Assembly: GCF_020829665.1 (NCBI RefSeq)
Contig: NZ_JAIVFT010000015.1
Span: forward strand, 1-64,000
Source of the DNA: Nostoc sp. CHAB 5824
GTDB taxonomy: Bacteria > Cyanobacteriota > Cyanobacteriia > Cyanobacteriales > Nostocaceae
Reading direction: 5' to 3'
DNA: 64,000 nt
Part shown: one piece after another, positions 1 to 7,770 of the stretch
Numbering within the stretch: position 1 is the first letter of the stretch
Layout: each line of letters begins with the position of its first letter
The notes under the pieces: generated by a model
What the model saw: only the letters and a program-made list of their open reading frames with translations
Told to the model about the DNA's origin: nothing
Database searches by the model: none
Position numbers and translations under genes: made by a program

Positions 1-2
1 AT

Positions 3-65
3 CTTTCAAAGCATGGAGGCATTGCTGCGGGGGTGGTCTCTTTCATGAGCTTTTTTTCAACGTGA
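3..65 (+). other. possible 3' end of an upstream gene
   Basis: One plus frame is open from the left edge and ends at the TGA at 63-65. It gives a short hydrophobic tail (GGIAAGVVSFMSFF-type). It could be the C-terminus of a gene starting before the window, but it is too short to identify and may be chance. The rest of 66-411 has no gene that I can support; it holds AT-rich promoter-like DNA and the leader repeats. Confidence 0.15.
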
Positions 66-197
66 AAGCTATGCTAGTTAAGCATTATACTCTTTTTTAA
101 CTTTAAGTTTTGTTTAAGTCCCGTTAAGAGCAACCTTAAAAGTGTTTTTTGTCAGGGCATTGCCTCAGAGTATAGATTTCTGAAGCAGTTGAATATC

Positions 198-325
198 CTG
201 ATTCCTGACAGTGAATAAACTAATCTCACTGCTACCAATTAATAATCAGAAGGCAAAGCTAAAAAACCTCTGATTCCCAGCCGTGAATAAACCAATCTCA
301 CTGCTACCAATTAATAATCAGAAGG
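198..325 (+). repeat. leader-region direct repeat, two copies, 72-bp period
   Basis: Copy 1 (198-253) and copy 2 (270-325) share a block reading roughly GTGAATAAACYAATCTCACT followed by GCTACCAATTAATAATCAGA. A third, more diverged copy lies at 4788-4853, in front of the gene at 4883. The repeat stands just upstream of the start chosen for the crystallin-like precursor, so it is probably untranslated leader or promoter-proximal DNA. An open frame from 283 runs through copy 2 and would add 43 residues, but it lacks a good ribosome site. Confidence 0.75.
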
Positions 326-411
326 AAGAAAACAAGCTTACCTTCAGTTCAAACCCCAATCTAAAACTCAAGAAAAAAATAATATCTAACATCAAGAACC
401 ACGGAGTAGAT

Positions 412-741
412 ATGAACAACAAGCAAATCAAAGACCTCTACAGCATCGAAGCTGTGCAAGACCTTTCCCATGAAGCCGCTGCCACTATTAGTGGTGGTGC
501 CTTAGACCTTTCCGACAAGAAAGATGGTGAAGGAGCGCGGCTAGATAATATCGTAAACGCACGACGCAGTTTAGGCAGCTTTAACAATAAAGCGTCTTGG
601 TACGAGGTGACGGGTAGAAGAGATTGGATTGTCTACACTGGTGAGAATTTCACAGGTGCATCAAGGCGTCTGAGAGCAGGTACAAAAGGTAACTTCACCG
701 GTCCTTTTAACAACGACATCGCGTCTGTTAAACCTGGATAA
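412..741 (+). CDS. double-glycine leader precursor with beta/gamma-crystallin-like domain
   Basis: This is a 109-residue precursor that I predict is exported by the adjacent C39 transporter. The N-terminus carries a typical double-glycine leader (LSHEAAATISGG, ending at residues 28-29). Cleavage there would release about 80 residues. The C-terminal part (WIVYTGENFTGASRRL, then SVKPG) resembles one Greek-key motif of beta/gamma-crystallins, with aromatic-x6-aromatic-x-G spacing and a later Ser. I chose ATG 412 because GGAG lies 6 bases upstream and the leader then has normal length; the frame stays open back to an ATG at 283. The mature part has no cysteine, so lanthipeptide-type crosslinks are unlikely. 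The role could be bacteriocin-like, a calcium-binding matrix protein, or a secreted inhibitor. The leader is confident; the function is unknown. Confidence 0.8.
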   Translation: MNNKQIKDLYSIEAVQDLSHEAAATISGGALDLSDKKDGEGARLDNIVNARRSLGSFNNKASWYEVTGRRDWIVYTGENFTGASRRLRAGTKGNFTGPFNNDIASVKPG

Positions 742-790
742 TCATCTCTGGTCTATTTCATACCCTGTAGTCGAATCCTTCAAAACCTAA

Positions 791-883
791 AAGAGAAAAG
801 AATGCTCTCACCTTCGCTTTTAGCTGAGTAACATTCTTCTCTCCCAGTTCGTAGGGGCGAGGTCGTTTTCGCTCCTACTTTTT
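791..883 (+). terminator. double hairpin between precursor and transporter
   Basis: Two inverted repeats follow each other. The first (about 791-843) pairs an AGAGAAAAGAATG-type arm with its complement ending in CATTCTTCTCTC. The second (851-878) pairs GTAGGGGCGA with TCGCTCCTAC and is followed by TTTTTC, as in a rho-independent terminator. The second hairpin belongs to the GTAGGGGC palindrome family seen elsewhere in the window. It probably ends most precursor transcripts before the exporter genes. Confidence 0.6.
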
Positions 884-917
884 CATTCATATCAAAATAG
901 CATAAATAAACGTAAAC

Positions 918-960
918 GGTGTTAACAGTTATCAGTTAACAGTTACCAGTTATCAGTTAG
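918..960. repeat. heptamer-type short tandem repeat (CAGTTAT/CAGTTAA)
   Basis: A run of CAGTTAT, CAGTTAA and CAGTTAC heptamers of the STRR kind lies in the spacer before the exporter gene. No coding potential is seen. Confidence 0.7.
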
Positions 961-1033
961 GAAACGGACTTGTCCACCCCTTGTTCACTGCCGCTGGTAC
1001 TGTTCACTGTGGCTGGTACTGATTTTTTAAACA

Positions 1034-3226
1034 ATGAAATACCACAGCATATTGCAACACAGTGAAGAAGATTGTGGTGCAGCAAGCCTAGCCACGATTA
1101 CCAAGTACTACGGACGCACCTTTGCCCTCAATCGCGTGCGAGAAGCAGTGGGCACGGGAACGCGAGGAACTACACTATTAGGTTTAAGGCGGGGAGCAGA
1201 AACCCTGGGATTCCATGCCCGTCAAGTTCAAGCTACCCCAGAACTGCTTGAGAAATTAAATGAAGTCCCCTTACCAGCCATCATTCACTGGAAAGGTTAC
1301 CACTGGGTAGTATTATACGGGAAAAAGGGGAAAAAATATGTTATCTCTGACCCTGCCGTTGGCATCTTGTACCTCACCTCCCAGGAGTTAATCGCGGGTT
1401 GGAGTGATGGTGTAATGCTGCTGCTGATGCCAGACGACAGCCGCTTCTATGAGCAACTAGAAGATAAAATTGGCGGCTTTGGGCGCTTTATTGCCCGCGT
1501 CTTGCCATATCGTAACCTTTTAATTCAGGCGATCGCAATCAACTTTGCGATCGGGCTGTTGTCCCTTGCCTCCCCTTTAATGATGCAACTCCTCACCGAT
1601 GACGTGCTAGTGCGGGGAGATACGCAACTACTAACAACGGTGGCAATTGGCGTTATTGCCATGAACCTAATTCAAAATGCGATTGGTTTGGTACAATCTC
1701 ACCTGATTGGTCATTTTGGTCAACGGTTGCAATACGGGCTAATTCTAGAATACGGTCGAAAACTGTTGCGCTTACCCCTATCATATTTTGAAGCTCGTCG
1801 CAGTGGGGAAGTCGTTAGCCGAATTGCTGATGTTCATACCATTAATAATCTAGTTTCCCAAATTGTCCTTGGTTTACCCAGTCAATTTTTTGTGGCTCTG
1901 GTTTCCTTGGGTTTCATGCTTTTCTATAGTAGGGAACTGACTCTAGCTTCGGTTGCTGCTTTTGTCATCGTCACAGGAGTCAACCTGCTTTTTCTTCCCG
2001 CCTTGCGACAAAAAACTCGCAGCCTCATTGTTAAAGGTACGGAAAATCAAGGCTTTTTAGTCGAAACCTTTCGCGGTGTTCAAGTCCTCAAAACCACCCA
2101 AGCGACTCCGCAAGCTTGGCAAGAGTATCAGACAAATTTTGGTCGCCTTGCTAACTTAGGCTGGACTACGATGAAGTTGGGGCTTTACAGCAGCACAGTC
2201 ACGAGTATTCTTTCTCAATTGACGAGTATTGGCATACTCTGGTTAGGTTCTAGTTTGGTGATTAATCAGACATTATCCATCGGTCAACTGCTGGCGTACA
2301 GTGGTATGAGTGGCAGCTTTCTTGGCTTTTTAGCGTCAGTAGTCGGGCTAATTGATGAATTTATCACTGCTCAAATTGTCGTTCAACGCTTGACAGAAGT
2401 GATAGATGCTACCCCAGAAGATGAAAATGACTTTAAAAAACCTTGGGCAGAAATTACTGGTAACGCAGATATTATTTGTTCTCAAGTTAACTTTCATCAT
2501 GCTGGTAGAACTGACCTATTAGAGAATTTTTCTTTAACTATCCCTGGTGGTAAAGTAATAGCTTTAATCGGTCAATCTGGCTGTGGTAAAAGCTCCCTCG
2601 GCAAATTAATTACTGGTTTATATCAAGTCCAATCTGGTAATATCCGTTATGGTTTATACAACCAGAAAGACTTATCTTTAGAATGTCTACGACAGCAAGT
2701 CGTATTAGTTCCTCAAGAACCTCATTTTTGGAGCCGTTCGATTGTTGAAAATTTTCACTTCAGTTATCCCAACATTAGTTTTGAGCAGATAGTCAAAGCT
2801 TGCCAAATTGCTGGTGCAGATGAATTTATTAGCAAATTACCCGATAAATATCAAACTGTTTTAGGCGAATTTGGTGCAAATATTTCTGGCGGACAGAGGC
2901 AGAGATTAGCTATAGCTAGAGCCATTGTTACTGACCCACCTATATTAATTTTAGATGAATCCACAGGTGCTCTTGACCCAGTAAGTGAAACTAAAGTTTT
3001 GGATAGATTACTTGCTCACCGTCAAGGCAAAACCACAATTATGATTAGCCACCGTCCTCAAGTTATCAAACGGGCTGATTGGATTGTGTTCCTTGAAGAT
3101 GGACACATAAAAACTCAAGGAACTCCAGAAGAATTACGCCATATTCCTGGAGAACATTTAAGCTTTATTGATGAGATTTATCCTTCCAAAAATGGTTTCA
3201 AATCTTCTTTGTCCCTTCGGAATTAA
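1034..3226 (+). CDS. peptidase-containing ABC transporter (C39 peptidase, TM, ATPase)
   Basis: This 730-residue inner-membrane exporter cuts double-glycine leaders and exports the cargo. The N-terminal C39 peptidase (1 to about 130) has the Cys box QHSEEDCGAASL with Cys14, His90 in GYHWVV and Asp106 in SDPAVG, so the catalytic triad looks intact. A six-helix transmembrane region spans about 150-440. The ATPase follows, with Walker A GQSGCGKSS, signature SGGQRQR, Walker B LILDEST and H-loop ISHRP. Length and domain order match complete PCAT proteins such as LagD or ComA. The ATG at 1034 has no clear Shine-Dalgarno sequence. The HlyD partner begins 16 bases after the stop, so the two are very likely cotranscribed. 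The closest and most likely cargo is the precursor at 412. Confidence 0.93.
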   Translation: MKYHSILQHSEEDCGAASLATITKYYGRTFALNRVREAVGTGTRGTTLLGLRRGAETLGFHARQVQATPELLEKLNEVPLPAIIHWKGYHWVVLYGKKGKKYVISDPAVGILYLTSQELIAGWSDGVMLLLMPDDSRFYEQLEDKIGGFGRFIARVLPYRNLLIQAIAINFAIGLLSLASPLMMQLLTDDVLVRGDTQLLTTVAIGVIAMNLIQNAIGLVQSHLIGHFGQRLQYGLILEYGRKLLRLPLSYFEARRSGEVVSRIADVHTINNLVSQIVLGLPSQFFVALVSLGFMLFYSRELTLASVAAFVIVTGVNLLFLPALRQKTRSLIVKGTENQGFLVETFRGVQVLKTTQATPQAWQEYQTNFGRLANLGWTTMKLGLYSSTVTSILSQLTSIGILWLGSSLVINQTLSIGQLLAYSGMSGSFLGFLASVVGLIDEFITAQIVVQRLTEVIDATPEDENDFKKPWAEITGNADIICSQVNFHHAGRTDLLENFSLTIPGGKVIALIGQSGCGKSSLGKLITGLYQVQSGNIRYGLYNQKDLSLECLRQQVVLVPQEPHFWSRSIVENFHFSYPNISFEQIVKACQIAGADEFISKLPDKYQTVLGEFGANISGGQRQRLAIARAIVTDPPILILDESTGALDPVSETKVLDRLLAHRQGKTTIMISHRPQVIKRADWIVFLEDGHIKTQGTPEELRHIPGEHLSFIDEIYPSKNGFKSSLSLRN

Positions 3227-3242
3227 TTAATATTCAGCACTT

Positions 3243-4745
3243 ATGATTAATAACTCTCAAAAAAATTTTTTACCCTTAGTTCAAGACAACGAGTTTCTCC
3301 CACCAATTAGCCGTTGGACTACATTTGGCGCACTATTTATTTTGTTTATGTTGTCGTTAGCTGTTCCTGTGGCTGCGGTTGTTAAATATAAAGTTACTGT
3401 CATTGGGCAAAGTGTTGTCCGTCCTGCGGGTGAATTGCGAATTGTGCAGGCTGCGACAGAAGGACAGGTAATGCAGATTTACGTCAAAGAAAATCAAACG
3501 CTGCAAACAGGAGATAAAATTGCCACTATTAATGACTCTCGACTGCAAACCAAAAAAAACCAGCTGCAAACCAATATTCAACAAGCTAGGTTACAACTAG
3601 TTCAAAGCGTTGCTCAAATTAATGCAATAGATAGTCAAATTCGAGCCGAAAGCGATCGCACTAATCGGACTATCGCCTCTGCTAAAGCTGAATTAAAAGG
3701 ACGCGATCGCGCTCATCAAGACAAAAAAATTACTACTATCGCTGAACTTCAAGAAGCAGAAGTCAACATCAAAATAGCCCAAGAAGAATTATATGCAGGG
3801 CAAGCACAGTTACAATCAGCATTAGCTAATTTGTACGCTACTGAGGCTGCTTTAGGAGCAGCGACATCAAAGCAGAACCGATATGAAAGTGCCGCTAAAC
3901 AAGGGGCATTATCCCGCGATCAACTTGAAGAAGTACAGCTGGCTGTGAAACAGCAAGAACAAGCTGTACAGGCGCAGAAAGCCACTTATAAGGCCCAAGA
4001 AAAAACAAATGAACGGCTAAAACAAGCTGTTTTAGGAGCTATGGCTAGACGCGATCGCGCTCAAGCAGCTCTCAACCCAGGCAATGCAGAGGTAGCAATT
4101 GCAACTGAACGCATTGCTCAAGAAAAAGCCTCTGGGGAAGTGAATAAAGCAACCTTAGAAAGAGAACGCCAAACACTTATTAAGCAGAAAATTGAAACTG
4201 AAAAACAATTAGAGCGTGATACTAGCGAACTCAAGCAAGTTGAAATCGACCTGAAGCAAACTACTATTACTGCTACAGCAGACGGGATTATTTCTAAGCT
4301 AAATTTAAGAAACCCTGGTCAAACTTTACGTGCAGGCGAGGAAGTTGTCCAAATTGTTCCCAGTCATGCACCTTTAGTTATCAAAGCAGCGATCGAATCT
4401 GAGGCTAAAAATAAAGTAAAAATCGGTCAAAAGGTGCAGATGCGAGTGACAGCTTGTCCTTATCCTGATTACGGGACTCTCAATGGCGTTGTGAAAACCA
4501 TTGCCCCGGATGCTGTTAGTTCGCAAAAAAATGATGCAAATGCTGATACCAACTCTACCCCAAAAGCAACAGCTGTAGGTGCTTTTTACGAAGTCACAAT
4601 TGAGCCAGAAAAACTTGCATTAGGTCGCACTACAAAAAAATGCCAAATACAATTGGGTATGGATGGCAGAATTGATATTATTACCCGCGAAGAAACTGTA
4701 CTGCAATTCTTGCTCCGCAAAGCAAGATTAATGACGGATTTTTGA
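3243..4745 (+). CDS. HlyD-family membrane fusion protein
   Basis: This 500-residue periplasmic adaptor should link the C39 exporter to an outer-membrane TolC-type channel. There is one N-terminal membrane segment (about 28-48, FGALFILFMLSLAVPVAAVV), a first half-lipoyl block near 60-100, a long Gln/Ala/Glu-rich coiled coil from about 100 to 340, a second lipoyl half (TATADGIISKLNLRNPGQ) and a beta-barrel C-terminus. This is the normal layout of HlyD/LktD adaptors. A short Asn/Asp/Thr insert (about 424-437) interrupts the C-terminal barrel. No TolC gene is in the window, so the channel is probably shared and encoded elsewhere. Confidence 0.9.
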   Translation: MINNSQKNFLPLVQDNEFLPPISRWTTFGALFILFMLSLAVPVAAVVKYKVTVIGQSVVRPAGELRIVQAATEGQVMQIYVKENQTLQTGDKIATINDSRLQTKKNQLQTNIQQARLQLVQSVAQINAIDSQIRAESDRTNRTIASAKAELKGRDRAHQDKKITTIAELQEAEVNIKIAQEELYAGQAQLQSALANLYATEAALGAATSKQNRYESAAKQGALSRDQLEEVQLAVKQQEQAVQAQKATYKAQEKTNERLKQAVLGAMARRDRAQAALNPGNAEVAIATERIAQEKASGEVNKATLERERQTLIKQKIETEKQLERDTSELKQVEIDLKQTTITATADGIISKLNLRNPGQTLRAGEEVVQIVPSHAPLVIKAAIESEAKNKVKIGQKVQMRVTACPYPDYGTLNGVVKTIAPDAVSSQKNDANADTNSTPKATAVGAFYEVTIEPEKLALGRTTKKCQIQLGMDGRIDIITREETVLQFLLRKARLMTDF

Positions 4746-4787
4746 GATTGTCAATCGCCAAAAACTTTTAAAACAGTATATTCCCAA

Positions 4788-4853
4788 GATTGAATAAACT
4801 CAGATCACTGCTACCAATTAATAATTAGCAAAGCTCACAAAGCTAAAAACCTA
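4788..4853 (+). repeat. third copy of the leader-region repeat
   Basis: The sequence TTGAATAAACTCAGATCACT, then GCTACCAATTAATAATTAGC and an AAAGCTAAAAACCT tail, matches the copies at 198-325, including the AAAGCTAAAAAACCT that follows copy 1. It sits 30 bases before the start of the next small gene, the same relative place as in the precursor gene. This suggests a duplicated promoter or leader and shared regulation. Confidence 0.7.
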
Positions 4854-4882
4854 AATAAATATATTAAAATAAGGAGATGAAA

Positions 4883-5251
4883 ATGTTCAATCAATTTGGA
4901 GCATTTGAACAAGGTTTTCTATTATCTCAAAAAGCAATTGACTATTTAAAAGAATGGAATACTGAAGCTGAAATTGCTTCTAGTATCTCTCAAACGGCTC
5001 AACAAGTTGTTGAAATATTGGTCAATGTGCCTGGTATGACTATGGCTCATAGTAGAGATTTTCAAAGAGCAACACCATTTTTTGCACTAAAAGATAGAAC
5101 GATAGTTAAAATTTTCATAAATCCAGCACAGGTAAAACACATATTTTTAGCAGATTCCAACAACAAAATGATATTTGGAGGTTATGTCGGATGGATTCAT
5201 ACAAAAAATTTAGATGAAGCGATTGAAAACATCAAAGAAGAATTTAGTTAG
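4883..5251 (+). CDS. unrecognised small protein of the secretion locus
   Basis: The protein has 122 residues if translation starts at ATG 4883, which has AAGGAG ending 6 bases upstream. The in-frame ATG at 4877 abuts that Shine-Dalgarno sequence and is a poor start. I do not recognise the family. The protein is soluble and mixed alpha/beta, with an amphipathic N-terminal helix region (about 10-50) and a later stretch, TIVKIFINPAQVKHIFLA, that could form beta strands. It has no double-glycine leader, no signal peptide and no cysteine. It follows the HlyD gene and is preceded by a copy of the repeat found before the precursor gene, so it may be an immunity protein, accessory factor or non-classical cargo. 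The gene itself is well supported by its ribosome site and context. Confidence 0.7.
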   Translation: MFNQFGAFEQGFLLSQKAIDYLKEWNTEAEIASSISQTAQQVVEILVNVPGMTMAHSRDFQRATPFFALKDRTIVKIFINPAQVKHIFLADSNNKMIFGGYVGWIHTKNLDEAIENIKEEFS

Positions 5252-5262
5252 GAGATTATTAG

Positions 5263-5346
5263 ATGTCATATCAATCACGGTTATTTTTCAGTTGTAAAGG
5301 AAAATTTTATTCAACTAAGGGTTGTGGAATTGTGAAAAATTCCTGA
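5263..5346 (+). CDS. 27-codon ORF with strong ribosome site, possibly a truncated operon member
   Basis: An AGGAG overlapping the stop of the preceding gene lies 8 bases before ATG 5263. The frame encodes 27 residues (MSYQSRLFFSCKGKF..., two Cys) and stops at 5344-5346, overlapping the 3' end of the convergent CHAT-CHASE2 gene by 40 bases. The good translation signal with so short a product suggests either a real micropeptide or the start of a gene lost when the downstream region was replaced. No family is recognised. Confidence 0.35.
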   Translation: MSYQSRLFFSCKGKFYSTKGCGIVKNS

Positions 5347-7694
5347 CGGCGTTGAATCAACACAACAACAACACCGCTTGCAACCACAGCAAAGGCAGAA
5401 GGAATAAATGGCAACCATAGTCCTTGTTTTAAAAGAGCGATCGCACAAACTCCATATAAAATGACAACTATCGCAACTATGGTGCATCCCTTCTCTGACA
5501 ACGAACGAACCCGCCAAACAATCAGACTTCCAAGTACAGACCATCCGCATATCCAGAGAATATCCCCCCAGAAAGGCAAAACCCAAAGAATTGGACGTTG
5601 GTCTAAAACTGCACTCAGAATTTGGCTGACCATTTGCGCTTGTATCAATACCCCTGGCATTTCCTGGTAATCTTGTTGTGCAGCACTGTAGGGAGTTGAC
5701 CAAGTATCGCTGACAGTGTTAGCTGTAACTCCAATGAGAACTACCTTATCTTTAACTAGATCGGGATTAACTTTATCATTCAATATATCTTCAAGGGAAA
5801 CTTTTAGATAATCAATATTACGGTAATTGATAAGTATTTGAATTCCGCCTAAATCAACTCCTTGTTGATAACCACCACTCAGACCGGGCTTTAAACGATT
5901 AAATACTTTAGAGCCAAACTGTACATAATCTTCATTAAATTTAGGTTGAATATTCTCGTCGAATAAGTAACGAGCAGCTAATTGCCATGAGAGCGAATAA
6001 GGCGTTGTACAAGTCGAAGAAGGCTCTTGTGCCATCATCAAAATTTGGCGGCGGACGATACCATCTGGGTCTTGAATTGCATCATTAAAACCCTGGCGTT
6101 TTACAGGTACTTCTTTCGGAGGTTTAACGCCTTGGGGATCATATTTACTATCGCTGCTTTTGCAGACAGCAACAACATTCTCTTGACTAAGTTCAGTGGC
6201 GATTTGTATTGGATTTAGTTTATTTGGAGGATCGGCAAAGTCTCTGTAAATATCTAATCCAATAACTCGCGGTTGATGGTTTTGTAATTTATTAAGCAAG
6301 GTCGCTAACGTACCATCCGAAATTGATTTCGGCCCACGTGTTGTTTCTTGTCGAGATTGAATATCTTTTTCATTAATTTCAACAATTATCAACCTGGGAT
6401 CTCGGTCTTCCTTAGGTCGCAGTCGCAGTATTTGGTCAAAAGTTTGCAGTTCGATTTTTTCAAAAACTCCCAAGTATCTTAAACCTATTGTTGAAATAGC
6501 TATAATAAAAGCGCTAAATACTATAGTCAAAAGTTTATTTTTTGAAGTAGCAATTTTACCTTTTATTGAAATTTGATCAACAATTTTAGTATCATCAAAA
6601 TTACCACGTAGTTCTTGCCACGTAGTAGGAATAGTTGTAGGATTTTGGCAGATAACTGGCAACCAACTTGCACAAGGAAAGTCATTTTCCAATCCCTGAA
6701 GTCTTTCTCGTGCTTCTCGCACAGCTAGGTAAAGTGGTTTGCCACCTGCGAAGGCAATAAGAAAGTTTTTTAAGAACTCCTGGGCAATTAAATCTGGCAC
6801 TCTTTCCCGAATTACAATCATTTGGGGAATGTTTAAATCAGCTAAATTTCTTGCCAAACCAATTCCGTCACAAGAATTGAAAATTGCCAGTTTTAAGCCG
6901 CGACTAATTGCTGCCTTAAGTGCATTTTTAAATTGGGAAATTGTTAAACTTTCCGTCTGATTAATATAAATTTCTCCTACTTCTCCATCGGCAAGACTAA
7001 TGCTATGTCCTGCAAAGAATAAGATATCCCAATTCTGATTCCACAGATGCTCATCAACTTCTTTACGTGTTGGTTCGACAAGAAACGTAGTTTGGGCATC
7101 TATTAAATTTTGTAACAAAGCACCATCTCGATCAATATCAATACCAACACTGTTGCCTAGAATTGCCAAAATCTTAACTTTACCTGTAGGAGATTTTGGC
7201 AATACTTGAGGAGATGCATACTCATGATTGCTTAAAGCTAATTCAGCTTTAGGGTAATCATCAAAAAAATTCCACAGATGCCAAGGCAACCGATGTAGTA
7301 AAACTATATTCGTTTCGATAACAACTCTGATTTCATCATCCCGACTAAGTAGAGTCCGCAACTGCCGTTCAATATTCTGAAATGGCTCAAATTTCAACCA
7401 AGCATTGATATGTGCTTGCAGTTGTTGACACACTTCATCGAAGTCATCCACAGAAATATTGGTTATATCTTGCGAATGCACTTTTATACGTTGATTACTA
7501 CCCAGGCGTTGATGAATGGCTTCGTAGAGTAGTTGCCACCTGCGGTAGATTTTGTTTAGTTCTGGTACTGCTGGCAGACTCCCTGTTAATTTCACGAGTA
7601 AAAATTGGTTATGATGCAAAAGTTGAGCTGTGACAATAGGAAATCCTTGATTTAAATCTCCTCCTAACAAACTGAAGACAACTAGCTTACTCAT
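5307..7694 (-). CDS. CHAT-protease domain fused to CHASE2 sensor, membrane protein
   Basis: This 795-residue protein joins a caspase-like CHAT domain to a CHASE2 sensor. The CHAT part (about 130-365) shows the catalytic pair His near 229 (FFAGHS) and Cys near 274 (FNSCDG). A membrane segment at about 388-410 leads into CHASE2 (about 412-690: FDQILRLRPKEDRDPRLIIV, VIGLDIYRD, VVLIGVTA), which would lie outside the membrane. Three C-terminal helices (about 705-785) follow. No kinase or cyclase output domain is present, so the CHAT peptidase at the N-terminus, on the cytoplasmic side, is the likely output. It lies 76 bases downstream of the DUF1822 gene and the sigma-like gene, a probable operon. 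An inference: an external signal sensed by CHASE2 could control proteolysis linked to the sigma factor. Confidence 0.88.
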   Translation of the reverse strand: MSKLVVFSLLGGDLNQGFPIVTAQLLHHNQFLLVKLTGSLPAVPELNKIYRRWQLLYEAIHQRLGSNQRIKVHSQDITNISVDDFDEVCQQLQAHINAWLKFEPFQNIERQLRTLLSRDDEIRVVIETNIVLLHRLPWHLWNFFDDYPKAELALSNHEYASPQVLPKSPTGKVKILAILGNSVGIDIDRDGALLQNLIDAQTTFLVEPTRKEVDEHLWNQNWDILFFAGHSISLADGEVGEIYINQTESLTISQFKNALKAAISRGLKLAIFNSCDGIGLARNLADLNIPQMIVIRERVPDLIAQEFLKNFLIAFAGGKPLYLAVREARERLQGLENDFPCASWLPVICQNPTTIPTTWQELRGNFDDTKIVDQISIKGKIATSKNKLLTIVFSAFIIAISTIGLRYLGVFEKIELQTFDQILRLRPKEDRDPRLIIVEINEKDIQSRQETTRGPKSISDGTLATLLNKLQNHQPRVIGLDIYRDFADPPNKLNPIQIATELSQENVVAVCKSSDSKYDPQGVKPPKEVPVKRQGFNDAIQDPDGIVRRQILMMAQEPSSTCTTPYSLSWQLAARYLFDENIQPKFNEDYVQFGSKVFNRLKPGLSGGYQQGVDLGGIQILINYRNIDYLKVSLEDILNDKVNPDLVKDKVVLIGVTANTVSDTWSTPYSAAQQDYQEMPGVLIQAQMVSQILSAVLDQRPILWVLPFWGDILWICGWSVLGSLIVWRVRSLSEKGCTIVAIVVILYGVCAIALLKQGLWLPFIPSAFAVVASGVVVVLIQRRQEFFTIPQPLVE

Positions 7695-7770
7695 AAGTCA
7701 AGTGAACTCTGCCATTTGTGATTAACTAATGACTAATCAACGCCAATTTGACGTTACTAGCTCCTAATGA

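Noticed and set aside
283..411. N-terminal extension of the crystallin-like precursor
   Set aside because: It lies in the duplicated leader repeat, lacks a ribosome site, and would make the double-glycine leader far too long; ATG 412 has GGAG at the right spacing.
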